Assembly: GCA_947501565.1 (NCBI GenBank)
Contig: CANMWJ010000005.1
Coordinates: forward strand, 186,001 to 250,000
Origin: an uncultured Marinobacterium sp.
Lineage (GTDB): Bacteria > Pseudomonadota > Gammaproteobacteria > Pseudomonadales > Balneatricaceae
Reading direction: 5' to 3'
DNA length: 64,000 bases
This document shows positions 8,462 through 16,987 of the stretch, one piece after another (position 1 is the stretch's first letter; each line of letters begins with the position of its first letter). The notes under the pieces are model-generated. The model searched no databases. It worked only from the letters and a program-made list of their open reading frames with translations, and had not been told where the DNA came from. A program made the translations under genes and the position numbers.

Positions 8462-10810
8462 TTAGTTCTGTGCCGCCAGATAACCCCATACGTAGGCGTT
8501 CGGGGCGATGGTGGACTGCACGGTGAACTCGTTCATTGGTGCAAAATCATAGATATCGAAGTAGGCCTCAGCCGTTGGCCACTGGTCGTGGGTTGGGAAG
8601 ATCACCTGCTTGAACTGATCGGCCACCCAGTAGTTGAGCTGGCGTTTTGTCTCCAGTGGACCGTTCACGGTGATCCCCTCTGGTGGTTGCTGGGCGGAGA
8701 CGCGCTGGTCCTGAATCAATGGATTCTTCGGCGACTTCTGACCGATACCGGTGGTAAACGCCATATTCAGCGGGTTGGAGCCCGCGCCGTATTGAGTGGA
8801 GAGCAGTGCAGCGTTGAGGAAACGTTTATCCCCGGTCAGGTAGTGTGCGCGTACCAGCGAGGACGCTTGTGGGTAGGAGAGTGCGCCCCAGCCAACCCAG
8901 CCCCATGGGTTGCGTTTGGTCCACTTGAAGGCGGTCCGTTGGCCGGTAGCGATACTCTGCTCCGCTTCCTTCAGCAGTGCGCTGCGCGCGTTTTGGTAAA
9001 CGTTTTTGTTGGTGCCTTTGGTTCGCAGGTAAACGAACGCAGCTTCGGTCTGGTCGTGGCTCTGCCATTTCTGCAGCGGGGCATCCGGCTGCTTGAAGAT
9101 GGTGGTGTTGAGGAAAAGCTGATGCCAGTGTTTGTCGCCGGTCAGACGATAAAGTTCGGCCGCCGCCAGGTTGCGATCGTCGTTCAGCGTATGCGGCAGC
9201 TTGCTGTAAGTGCGACGCGCGTACTCTTTTTCGGCCCACTGCATCGCACGCAGGGCGGATTGTTTGTAAGCGCTTGCTAGCTTGGCATCGTATCGCTGCA
9301 GCACCAGGGCTGCGCGGGCGGCAACACCAGCATAGACATAGCTGGACCAGATGCCGGGGGCGTAGGCGAGCAGTGTCTGGGATTCCTGCCAGCTGCCTTC
9401 ACCGTGGCGTGGGTGGTCAGCGGACTCGATACCGCCACGCACACCGCCTTCTGGTGTCTGCAGGCGGCGGAACAGGTCCAGGCCCCAGAGAGCTTCATCC
9501 AGCAGGTCCGGGGTTTTGTTGCCTGATTCCGGGATGTTCAGGTTTAACTGACGGAAGTAACCGGGGTTGATCTCGGCCAGTTCCAGCAGCAGACGTGTAG
9601 TGGCCAGGTGTTGGATACGACGGTCCCAGTCACCGGCGTCGGCGTAACCGCCCCAGGCATTTTTGACCACTTCCCGGGTCTGACCCCGTAGCAGCACATC
9701 AAAGTTATCTTTGGAGGTGCCGCGGGCGTTGATGCCGTTAGCGGTATCCATCAAGGGTGTACTTGATTGGTAAACCACAAAGCCGTCATCCGGGTGCAGG
9801 TTACGAGGGCGCTGGTAGCGGGTGTGTGGAGGGCCTAACTTGATGCCGCTACGCTGGTGGTAGAGGCCGCGTACCGACGTGGTGAACGCCTGCTGCCAGA
9901 CCTGTCCATTGATCGGGAAACTGTAGGAACAGCCGATCCCTTTCACGCACACGCGGTACTCGCCCGGTGTCTTGACAGCGTCAAAGCGCATCATAAAGAC
10001 GTCGGTGCCGGTGTAGTTCTGGTCGGTGGCGTCTTCTGCCAGGTACTGCGACTGAGACAGCTGGGTGCGACCGCTGAATGCCACCTGTTGGGTTTTGTTG
10101 TTGATCACCGCAAACGGCAGGCCTTCCTGGTAGTAGTGGCCGCCGCCGTTACCGCGCCAGAGGGATAGGAACGCGACCTTGCGCGCGTCACTCGGGCGAA
10201 AGCCGATCTGCGATACGTGTACGGCTTCACTGCGAACGTTACGGGTATCGTAGAGGTAGGACTGGGCGCTGAGAGAGGAGTTCTTAAACTCAATGCGGTA
10301 TTGCTTACCCTCTTTCAACGGTTGGGGGAGTTTCAGGTAGAGGTTGTGGGCCGTTGGCCAGGCAAACTTCCAAAAGCCGGTCCGTGCGATGTCATTCGGG
10401 CGGCTTTTTCGGTAGATGGTGCTGGGGGTAATGCCGTTACGGTAGGCAGGATCATCTTTCGAGGTAATGCGGTAACTCTGTGGATTATCTGCCCAGCGGG
10501 TGTCCAGCATCTTGCCCTGAAACTCATCGAAGGGGTAAAGGTAGTTTTTCTCCGGGCCGACCACACTACCGATCACATCTCTGCCACGGCGCACCCAGCG
10601 GTGACGATCGCGGCTGTCATCGATCCAGTCCAGAATGCCGCCGTCGTAGCTTTGTTGCTGCGCGGGAATACGTTTACCCGCCTGCAGTTCAATGCCGATG
10701 ATATCCGGTGCCACGCTACCGATATGGGTGATATAGGGTAGTTTATTGTTGGCGGATACCGGACCGGTGGTGGCGATCAATACTGCAAAGAAAGTGATAA
10801 TCCGTTTCAT
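8462..10810 (-). CDS. Secreted glycoside hydrolase family 9 protein
   Basis: 782 residues from the ATG at 10810, which has an AGGAA ribosome binding site; residues 1-20 are a signal peptide ending near VSA. Residues 22-190 form a region I cannot assign. Residues 193-300 look like the Ig-like N-terminal domain of GH9 enzymes (AVHVSQIGFRPSDARKVAF). The GH9 barrel runs from about 305 to the end, with the catalytic base motif DAGD at 391-394 and the acid in NEF (E761) followed by IAPNA. GH9 includes endoglucanases, cellobiosidases and exo-beta-glucosaminidases; the substrate cannot be decided here. It lies 94 bases after epmB with its own terminator and no neighbouring sugar-uptake genes. Confidence 0.85.
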   Translation of the reverse strand: MKRIITFFAVLIATTGPVSANNKLPYITHIGSVAPDIIGIELQAGKRIPAQQQSYDGGILDWIDDSRDRHRWVRRGRDVIGSVVGPEKNYLYPFDEFQGKMLDTRWADNPQSYRITSKDDPAYRNGITPSTIYRKSRPNDIARTGFWKFAWPTAHNLYLKLPQPLKEGKQYRIEFKNSSLSAQSYLYDTRNVRSEAVHVSQIGFRPSDARKVAFLSLWRGNGGGHYYQEGLPFAVINNKTQQVAFSGRTQLSQSQYLAEDATDQNYTGTDVFMMRFDAVKTPGEYRVCVKGIGCSYSFPINGQVWQQAFTTSVRGLYHQRSGIKLGPPHTRYQRPRNLHPDDGFVVYQSSTPLMDTANGINARGTSKDNFDVLLRGQTREVVKNAWGGYADAGDWDRRIQHLATTRLLLELAEINPGYFRQLNLNIPESGNKTPDLLDEALWGLDLFRRLQTPEGGVRGGIESADHPRHGEGSWQESQTLLAYAPGIWSSYVYAGVAARAALVLQRYDAKLASAYKQSALRAMQWAEKEYARRTYSKLPHTLNDDRNLAAAELYRLTGDKHWHQLFLNTTIFKQPDAPLQKWQSHDQTEAAFVYLRTKGTNKNVYQNARSALLKEAEQSIATGQRTAFKWTKRNPWGWVGWGALSYPQASSLVRAHYLTGDKRFLNAALLSTQYGAGSNPLNMAFTTGIGQKSPKNPLIQDQRVSAQQPPEGITVNGPLETKRQLNYWVADQFKQVIFPTHDQWPTAEAYFDIYDFAPMNEFTVQSTIAPNAYVWGYLAAQN

Positions 10811-10904
10811 CGAGTAGGTTTCCTGCTGTGAAGCGTCAATGCCGTCTATTTTTTCATTTACCGCGAAGGGTTGATAGTCGTTCACGGCCAAAGTTGGACG
10901 GACT

Positions 10905-11915
10905 TTAGCTCAGGCTTGGTGGCAGTACGGTTTTTGACGGGCGTCCGGGGATCTCTCGGGCCAGTTTTGGGACCAGGTAGCCGGGTAGTTGCGACTGTAG
11001 TTGGCCGATCAGCTTCTGAGCGTCGGCGTCCGGGATATCAAAATGGGCAGCGCCGTCGACCGGGTCCAGTACAAACAGGTAATAGGGTAGTACGTCCGCC
11101 TCAAACAGTCGTTCGCTGAGGGCCTTAAGTGTAGCGACCGAGTCGTTGATGCCTTTCAACAGGACCGCTTGATTGAGCAGGGTGACGCCCGCCTGATTCA
11201 GGCGCGACAAAGAGCGGATCACCTGAGTGTCGATCTCATTGGCGTGATTGATATGGCTGACCAACACGGTTTTCAGGCGGCTGTTGCCGAGCAGCTCGAT
11301 CAGTGACTCAGTTACCCGCTGAGGGATTACCACCGGCAGGCGGCTGTGGATACGCAGGCGTTGCAGATGTGGGATCGCTTCCAGCTCGGCAACCAGCTTC
11401 GCCAGTCGAGCATCAGGTACGGCCAAGGGATCCCCGCCAGAGAGAATCACCTCTTCGATACTGCTGTCGCTGCGCAGGTAATCGATCAGCTGTTGCCATT
11501 GCTGTGGGCCGAGGCGGTTATCTTCATACGGGAAGTGGCGACGGAAGCAGTAGCGGCAGTTGATGGCGCAGGCGCCGGTCAGAATCACCAGTACGCGACC
11601 GTTGTACTTATGCACAATGCCTTCGTGTGGGTTGGCGGCGGCTTCGGCCAGTGGATCGGAGATATACCCCGGCACTTTCTGGGTCTCTTCGCCCAATGGC
11701 AGAACCTGACGTAGCAGTGGATCCTGCAGGTCACCTTTTTTGATTCGGGCCAGATAGGGGGCGGGCACACGCAGCGGAAACCCGTTGGCGGCGCGCCGAG
11801 CAGGCTCGATCAATGTTTCCGGTAATTCCAGTAAACGGATCAGTTCGGCGGGGTCATCAATCGTGTTGCTGAGCAGGTTCTGCCAGCTGTCGAGGGCAAG
11901 TGCGGGAACATTCAT
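10905..11915 (-). CDS. epmB: EF-P beta-lysylation protein EpmB (lysine 2,3-aminomutase)
   Basis: Radical-SAM/PLP enzyme converting L-alpha-lysine to R-beta-lysine for EF-P modification. From the ATG at 11915 it has 336 residues, with the iron-sulphur motif C116, C120, C123 (CAINCRYC) and the aminomutase signatures SGGDPLAVPD and RIHSRLPVVIPQR. Possible earlier starts (ATG 11957, TTG 11984) overlap the promoter boxes, so 11915 is chosen. Divergent from efp and near epmA, forming a complete beta-lysylation set apart from EpmC, which is not seen. Confidence 0.94.
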   Translation of the reverse strand: MNVPALALDSWQNLLSNTIDDPAELIRLLELPETLIEPARRAANGFPLRVPAPYLARIKKGDLQDPLLRQVLPLGEETQKVPGYISDPLAEAAANPHEGIVHKYNGRVLVILTGACAINCRYCFRRHFPYEDNRLGPQQWQQLIDYLRSDSSIEEVILSGGDPLAVPDARLAKLVAELEAIPHLQRLRIHSRLPVVIPQRVTESLIELLGNSRLKTVLVSHINHANEIDTQVIRSLSRLNQAGVTLLNQAVLLKGINDSVATLKALSERLFEADVLPYYLFVLDPVDGAAHFDIPDADAQKLIGQLQSQLPGYLVPKLAREIPGRPSKTVLPPSLS

Positions 11916-11947
11916 CGGAAAGAACGGGCGCCGGAGGACGGTGAAAG

Positions 11948-11975
11948 TTGCTCGCATTCTGCTTTCAAGTAGAAT
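11948..11975 (+). promoter_or_regulatory. Candidate efp promoter
   Basis: TTGCTC and TAGAAT separated by 16 bases, about 105 bases before the efp ATG. It overlaps the epmB promoter on the other strand. Confidence 0.45.
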
Positions 11976-11984
11976 ATCTGTCAA
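11956..11984 (-). promoter_or_regulatory. Candidate epmB promoter
   Basis: Minus-strand consensus TTGACA (11979-11984), 17-base spacer, CAGAAT (11956-11961). The predicted transcript start falls just before the ATG at 11915. Confidence 0.5.
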
Positions 11985-12080
11985 TTCCGGGCCGGGTCCT
12001 GCCGAGTTGGTTATCCAATAATGAGGTTTGGTGGTCTCCCTTTGGCCCCCGTTGCAGTTTTAATCGATATCGAGACAGTT

Positions 12081-12644
12081 ATGGCAAACTACTCTACAAA
12101 CCAGTTCAAGAACGGCCTTAAAGTGATGATCGACGGCGAACCGTGCAGCATGGTTGACGTTGAGATGGTAAAACCGGGTAAAGGTCAGGCTTTCACCCGC
12201 GTTAAACTGAAGAACCTGATGTCCGGTCGTATCTGGGAACGTACCTTCAAATCTGGCGACAGCGTGGAAGGTGCCGACGTGATGGATACCGATATGGAGT
12301 ATCTCTACAACGACGGAGAGATGTGGCACTTCATGGATCCGAACACTTACGAGCAGGTTGCTGCTGATGCAACTGCAGTAGGCGATGCACACAAGTGGCT
12401 GAAAGAGCAGAATACCTGCATGATCACTCTGTTCAACGACAACCCGATCTCTGTTACACCACCTAACTTTGTTGAGCTGGAAGTAACCGAAACCGATCCA
12501 GGTCTGAAAGGTGATACTGCACAGGGTGGTTCCAAACCAGCTACGCTGCAGACCGGTGCTATTGTTCGTGTACCGCTGTTCATCAACCAGGGTGACGTAC
12601 TGAAGATCGATACCCGTACTGGCGAATACGTTTCCCGCGCGTAA
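12081..12644 (+). CDS. efp: Translation elongation factor P
   Basis: 187-residue elongation factor that rescues ribosomes stalled at polyproline. The KOW-like N-terminal domain carries the modification loop with K34 in KPGKGQAF, the residue beta-lysylated by EpmA; two OB-type domains follow, ending in [13 protein letters not shown]. The start is the ATG at 12081 ([10 protein letters not shown]); a longer frame upstream is not supported. The presence of epmA and epmB alongside agrees with the Lys34-type EF-P. Confidence 0.98.
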   Translation: MANYSTNQFKNGLKVMIDGEPCSMVDVEMVKPGKGQAFTRVKLKNLMSGRIWERTFKSGDSVEGADVMDTDMEYLYNDGEMWHFMDPNTYEQVAADATAVGDAHKWLKEQNTCMITLFNDNPISVTPPNFVELEVTETDPGLKGDTAQGGSKPATLQTGAIVRVPLFINQGDVLKIDTRTGEYVSRA

Positions 12645-12663
12645 AGATTACAAAGTACTCCGG

Positions 12664-12690
12664 AAACGGCAGCTTCGGCTGCCGTTTTGC
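12664..12690 (+). terminator. efp terminator
   Basis: Ten-bp stem AAACGGCAGC / GCTGCCGTTT closed by a UUCG tetraloop (12674-12677), followed by a T-rich run. Confidence 0.85.
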
Positions 12691-12706
12691 GTTTAGGGCA
12701 GGATAA

Positions 12707-13693
12707 ATGATGACAATAAACAGCGCACAGTGGCAGCCGACAGCCAGCATGGAAAACCTGCGCAAGCGGGCGGCGATCCTTGCACAGATCCGCGCATTCT
12801 TCGCCGAACGGGATGTGCTGGAGGTGGAGATGCCGCTGATGTCGCAGTGCGCGGTCAGTGATCCCTTTCTCGATACGATCGAAACGCGTTACTCGGATTA
12901 TATAGGAGCAGAGTCCTACCCGTTATACCTCCAAACCTCGCCGGAGTACGCCATGAAACGTCTGCTGGCGGCAGGAAGTGGTGCGATCTATCATCTGGGC
13001 AAAGCGTTCCGTAACGGTGAGTCGGGCAGCCGTCGGCATAATCCGGAATTCACCATGCTGGAGTGGTACCGTCCAGGTCTGGACGATCAGGCGCTGATGG
13101 ATGAGATCGCCGATCTGGTGACGTCTGTTCTCGGGATCGAAACAGTAGAGCGGTGTAGCTATGCCGAGGTGTTTGAGCGCTTCCTGAGGATCGATCCCCA
13201 TCAGGCCTCGCTGGATGAGTTGGTGGCGGAAACCCGTAAACATGTGGAGATTGATCTGCAGGATGATGACCGCGATACCTGGCTCAATCTGCTGATGTCC
13301 CATGTCATTGAGCCAAAACTGGCAGAGTTGGAAGCCGTGTTTATCTATGACTATCCGGCGTCTCAGGCGGCCCTTGCCAAGGTGAAAACCGATGTGAAAG
13401 GGCAGCCAGTAGCAGCGCGTTTTGAGTTGTTCGTAAACGGTATGGAGTTGGCTAACGGTTATCATGAGCTGACCGATGCGGAGGAGCAGAAACAGCGTCT
13501 GCTCAAGGATCAGCAGACGCGTGCGCAGTTGGGCCTGCCACAGCGCCCGCTGGAGGTGCGTTTGGTCAGCGCGCTGGAAGCGGGGATGCCCGATTGTGCC
13601 GGTGTGGCCCTGGGTGTGGATCGTTTAGTGATGCTGGCGCTGGGAGCTGAAGCGATCCAGGATGTGATCGCATTTCCAGTCGAGCACGCGTGA
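12707..13693 (+). CDS. epmA: EF-P--(R)-beta-lysine ligase
   Basis: 328-residue paralogue of the class II lysyl-tRNA synthetase catalytic core, lacking the anticodon domain; it attaches beta-lysine to Lys34 of EF-P. Motif 2 is visible in FRNGESGSRRHNPEFTMLEWYRPG and motif 3 near the end in GVALGVDRLVMLALG. Two ATGs lie in tandem at 12707 and 12710; the first is used here. It is separated from efp by a terminator but clearly belongs to the same pathway. Confidence 0.96.
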   Translation: MMTINSAQWQPTASMENLRKRAAILAQIRAFFAERDVLEVEMPLMSQCAVSDPFLDTIETRYSDYIGAESYPLYLQTSPEYAMKRLLAAGSGAIYHLGKAFRNGESGSRRHNPEFTMLEWYRPGLDDQALMDEIADLVTSVLGIETVERCSYAEVFERFLRIDPHQASLDELVAETRKHVEIDLQDDDRDTWLNLLMSHVIEPKLAELEAVFIYDYPASQAALAKVKTDVKGQPVAARFELFVNGMELANGYHELTDAEEQKQRLLKDQQTRAQLGLPQRPLEVRLVSALEAGMPDCAGVALGVDRLVMLALGAEAIQDVIAFPVEHA

Positions 13694-13709
13694 TCGTCAG
13701 AGAAGTTTT

Positions 13710-13898
13710 GTAGGTTGCTCATCGCCTCAAGCGATGCTCAACAGAAAATGCTCCGGGTATGTAATGTAGGGTGCGTTGTAACGCACCGGCTTTACGGGGT
13801 GCTGCAATACGCAGTGCTACTGGCACCCTGCAAATTCAGAGTAAGTGTCAGGCGTCGCTGCGCGATGGCTGGCCTACAGTTGGTGGATTAGCCATCGC
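13710..13898. repeat. Cluster of GTAG-headed palindromes (REP-like)
   Basis: The 217-bp gap between epmA and malY contains several palindromes led by GTAG. Element A (13710-13742) pairs CATCGC with GCGATG across CTCAA, with an outer GTTG/CAAC. Element B (13766-13787) is GTAG followed by GGTGCGTT / AACGCACC. An imperfect GGGTGC / GCACCC pair lies at 13797-13828. Element C (13851-13877) is an element-A relative on the minus strand, and a further inverted repeat GCGATGGCT / AGCCATCGC spans 13862-13898. Similar elements occur at 45780-45852. The organisation resembles REP/BIME elements. Confidence 0.6.
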
Positions 13899-13910
13899 TA
13901 AGCTTTCCAT

Positions 13911-15068
13911 TTATGCCGGCAGTTCACCCTGAATCGCGCGGCGAATACGTCGTACCGCTTCCTCCAGCGTGCTGCGGGTGCAACCGAAGTTCAGGCGCAT
14001 AAAGCGGTCATCACCAAAATCGCGTCCCGGTGATAGGCCGACGCCCGCCTGTTCGAAGAAGTGCGCGGGGTTGTCCAATTTAGCGCCGGAGACATCGATC
14101 CATGCCAGATAGGTGGCTTCAACCGGTCCCAGTTTCAGGCCTGGAATCTGGTTGATCTCGCCGACCAGGTAGTCGCGGTTTTCGCGCAGGTAGTTCAACT
14201 GGCTGCGGTTCCACTCATCACCATCCCGGTAGGCAGCGATGGCGGCGGTGAAACCCAGCAGGTTCACGTCTGGTACGATCCCTTTCATCACGTCGTGGAA
14301 ACGTTTGCGCAGGTTGCGGTCAGGGATGATGGCAAATGCGCAGGCGAGGCCGGCAATATTGTAGGTTTTGCTGGGGGCCATCAGGGTGATGGTGCGTGCG
14401 GCCATCTCCTCGCTGATCGATCCCAGCGGGATATGCTGCAACCCGGGTTCCAGGATCAGATCGCAGTGAATCTCATCAGAGCAGACGATCAGGTCATGTT
14501 TAACCACAAGCTTCGCTAGCTGTTCCAGTTCCTCGCGACGGTAAACACTGCCGCCGGGGTTTTGCGGGTTGCAGAACAGCAGCATCTTGGTGTCCGGTGT
14601 GATCAGCTGGTCGAGTGCGTCCAGATCCAGCACCCAGCGCCCCTCCTGTTCACACAGAGGAACGCTCAGCAGCTGACGGTCTGACAGGCGCGGCGACGAC
14701 ATAAACGGCGGGTAGATCGGCTTTGGAGAGAGAACGGTATCACCGCTGCTGCCCACCGCGCGGCAGGCCAGGTTTAATCCGCACACCAATCCCGGAAGCC
14801 AGATCAACCAGTCCTGTTCGACGGTCCACTGGTAGTGGGACTGCATCCTCTCGATCACCAGCTGGATCAGCTCATCCGGGGTGTTGGTGTAGCCGAACAC
14901 GCCGTGATCGATACGCTCGTGCAGCGCTTTCATGATCGCAGGGGGGGAGATGAAGTCGGTATCGGCAACCCACATCGGCAGGATGTCGCTGTCGCCATAT
15001 TTCTCCCACTTCAGACTGGAGGTGTTGCGTCGATCTACCTGTCGGTCAAATTCGTTAGCCATTTGCAT
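13911..15068 (-). CDS. MalY/PatB-type PLP C-S lyase
   Basis: Fold-type I PLP enzyme of the MalY/PatB class, cleaving cystathionine or cysteine conjugates to give homocysteine or thiol, pyruvate and ammonia. Features: MWVADTDF near the N-terminus, NPQNPGG, CSDEIHCDL and the PLP lysine in APSKTYNIAG. About 385 residues. The start is uncertain between ATGs at 15068 (4 bases after AGGGA) and 15062 (MANEFDRQ); the difference is two residues. Divergent from the leuA leader. The usual product is cytosolic; whether it acts in methionine synthesis or thiol release cannot be told. Confidence 0.88.
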   Translation of the reverse strand: MQMANEFDRQVDRRNTSSLKWEKYGDSDILPMWVADTDFISPPAIMKALHERIDHGVFGYTNTPDELIQLVIERMQSHYQWTVEQDWLIWLPGLVCGLNLACRAVGSSGDTVLSPKPIYPPFMSSPRLSDRQLLSVPLCEQEGRWVLDLDALDQLITPDTKMLLFCNPQNPGGSVYRREELEQLAKLVVKHDLIVCSDEIHCDLILEPGLQHIPLGSISEEMAARTITLMAPSKTYNIAGLACAFAIIPDRNLRKRFHDVMKGIVPDVNLLGFTAAIAAYRDGDEWNRSQLNYLRENRDYLVGEINQIPGLKLGPVEATYLAWIDVSGAKLDNPAHFFEQAGVGLSPGRDFGDDRFMRLNFGCTRSTLEEAVRRIRRAIQGELPA

Positions 15069-15136
15069 GAAATCCCTAATATCGTCGCGATATGTTTTAA
15101 CTTGTTGCAAAGTCCCGTCATTGTAAGCACGCGGGC

Positions 15137-15164
15137 TTGCAAAAGACCATCGGAGCGCTATAGT
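15137..15164 (+). promoter_or_regulatory. Candidate leuL-leuA promoter
   Basis: TTGCAA and TATAGT with a 16-base spacer. The predicted transcript start near 15171 gives a roughly 255-base leader before leuA that contains the leader peptide. Confidence 0.5.
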
Positions 15165-15206
15165 AGCTCGTCATAATATAACTCAAAAAAACCGCACTGA
15201 ACGGCC

Positions 15207-15314
15207 ATGAAATACACAGGGACTACATATACAGAACAGCGTATCAGCGCGCAGCAGATTGTTGCGGCTTCTCTCCACGTGTCTCCTCTACTGGTCCTGC
15301 TACGACTGCCGTGA
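15207..15314 (+). CDS. leuL: leuA leader peptide
   Basis: Small 35-codon frame from ATG at 15207 to TGA at 15314. It begins MKYTGTTYTEQR and ends SPLLVLLRLP, giving six leucines in the last 13 residues, two encoded by CTA, plus a CGA arginine. Leucine-rich leader peptides placed ahead of leu genes sense charged tRNA-Leu and control attenuation. Here the stop codon lies in the loop of a hairpin (15305-15320), and leuA follows 113 bases later. No strong ribosome binding site is visible. Confidence 0.75.
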   Translation: MKYTGTTYTEQRISAQQIVAASLHVSPLLVLLRLP

Positions 15315-15356
15315 GGCAGTATACTTTCTAGATAACTCCGTCCATCTTCGTTTTTT
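15305..15356 (+). promoter_or_regulatory. Attenuator region of leuA
   Basis: Hairpin ACTGCC-GTGA-GGCAGT at 15305-15320, with the leader stop codon in its loop, then ATACTTTCT. A T6 run occurs at 15351-15356, but I see no stable stem directly before it. The mechanism (hairpin competition or Rho) is therefore unresolved. Rfam-style leuA leader motifs from Halomonas relatives may cover this region. Confidence 0.45.
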
Positions 15357-15427
15357 CGTTATAAAAAGTTTTCCGCGTTACGTTTGACAGCTAAAACGGG
15401 ACGCAAATCTGATTTGGAGCACTTCCG

Positions 15428-16969
15428 ATGAGTGACAATAACCGCGTCATTATTTTTGATACCACGTTGCGTGATGGCGAGCAGAGCCCTGGCGCATCCA
15501 TGACCAAAGACGAAAAGCTGCGTGTTGCCAAGCAGCTGGAAAAGATGCGTGTGGATGTTATTGAAGCAGGTTTCGCGATCGCCAGTCCGGGCGATTTCGA
15601 ATCTGTGCAGTCCATCGCGAACACTGTGAAAGACAGCACCGTATGTTCCCTGTCCCGTGCGCTGGACGCGGATATCGACCGTGCCGGTGAAGCGCTGAAA
15701 AATGCCAACTCTGGCCGTATCCATACCTTTATCGCGACCTCCCCGATCCACATGCAGTACAAACTGCAGATGCAGCCGGATCAGGTGGTTGAGCAGGCGG
15801 TACACGCGGTAAAACGTGCACGTAACCTGATCGACGACGTTGAGTTCTCCCTGGAAGACGCAAGCCGCTCCGAGCTGGACTTCATGTGCCGTATCATCGA
15901 AGCGGTGATCGACGCGGGTGCACGTACTATCAATATCCCGGACACCGTGGGTTACGCGGTGCCGGAAGAGTTTGGTCATACCATCGGTCAGTTGATCCAG
16001 CGTATCCCGAACTCTGACAAGGCGATTTTCTCCGTGCACTGTCACAACGACCTGGGTCTGGCGGTAGCCAACTCCCTGGCCGCAGTGCAGGCGGGTGCCC
16101 GTCAGGTCGAGTGCACCATCAACGGTCTGGGTGAGCGTGCCGGTAACGCTTCCCTGGAAGAGGTGGTGATGGCTATCCGTACCCGTCACGACCGTCTGGG
16201 TGTGAGCACCGGTATCGATACCACGCAGATCGTACCAGCGTCCCGTCTGGTTTCCTCTGTGACCGGTTTCCCGGTACAGCCAAACAAAGCGATTGTGGGT
16301 GCCAATGCCTTCGCGCACGAGTCCGGTATTCACCAGGATGGCGTACTGAAGCACCGCGAAACTTACGAAATCATGACAGCGCAGGATGTGGGCTGGAAAA
16401 CCAACCGTATGGTCATGGGTAAGCACTCCGGTCGTGCCGCGTTCCGCAGCCGTCTGGAAGAGCTGGGTACCACCTTCGCGTCCGATAAAGAGCTGAACGA
16501 TGCATTTGCACGTTTCAAGGATCTGGCGGATAAGAAACATGAGATCTTCGACGAGGATCTGGTTGCACTTGTGAGTGATACCCGCGCAGCAGCCAGCAGT
16601 GAGAAGTTCAAGCTGAGCAGCATCTCTGTTACTTCTCAGACCGGTGAAACGCCTGTAGCAAAAGTGGTCCTGATGGTGGATGACGAAGAGCAGAGCGCTG
16701 AAGCGGCTGGTAGTGGTCCGGTTGATGCGGCGTTTAAAGCGATTGAAGCGATCGCGGATTCCGGCGCTGCGCTTCAGATCTACTCTGTGAACGCGGTTAC
16801 CGAAGGTACTGATTCGCAGGGTGAAGTGACGGTACGTCTGGAAAGCGGTGGTCGTATCGTTAATGGTCTGGGAGCCGATACCGATATCATTATCGCCTCT
16901 GCCAAAGCTTACGTTCACGCGCTGAACATGCTGGATGCCAATATCCAGAAAGCCCACCCGCAGGTTTAA
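15428..16969 (+). CDS. leuA: 2-isopropylmalate synthase
   Basis: 513-residue enzyme for the committed step of leucine synthesis, condensing acetyl-CoA with 2-ketoisovalerate. The HMGL-like barrel shows [12 protein letters not shown] and the metal-binding HCHNDLGLA; the C-terminal third is the LeuA dimer/leucine feedback domain. Start at ATG 15428 with GGAG 9 bases upstream. Regulation through the leader peptide at 15207 is inferred. The first stretch matches the 513-523 residue type I LeuA of enterobacteria rather than the longer alpha-IPMS form. Confidence 0.96.
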   Translation: MSDNNRVIIFDTTLRDGEQSPGASMTKDEKLRVAKQLEKMRVDVIEAGFAIASPGDFESVQSIANTVKDSTVCSLSRALDADIDRAGEALKNANSGRIHTFIATSPIHMQYKLQMQPDQVVEQAVHAVKRARNLIDDVEFSLEDASRSELDFMCRIIEAVIDAGARTINIPDTVGYAVPEEFGHTIGQLIQRIPNSDKAIFSVHCHNDLGLAVANSLAAVQAGARQVECTINGLGERAGNASLEEVVMAIRTRHDRLGVSTGIDTTQIVPASRLVSSVTGFPVQPNKAIVGANAFAHESGIHQDGVLKHRETYEIMTAQDVGWKTNRMVMGKHSGRAAFRSRLEELGTTFASDKELNDAFARFKDLADKKHEIFDEDLVALVSDTRAAASSEKFKLSSISVTSQTGETPVAKVVLMVDDEEQSAEAAGSGPVDAAFKAIEAIADSGAALQIYSVNAVTEGTDSQGEVTVRLESGGRIVNGLGADTDIIIASAKAYVHALNMLDANIQKAHPQV

Positions 16970-16987
16970 TAGCCGGGAGCGGTAGCG

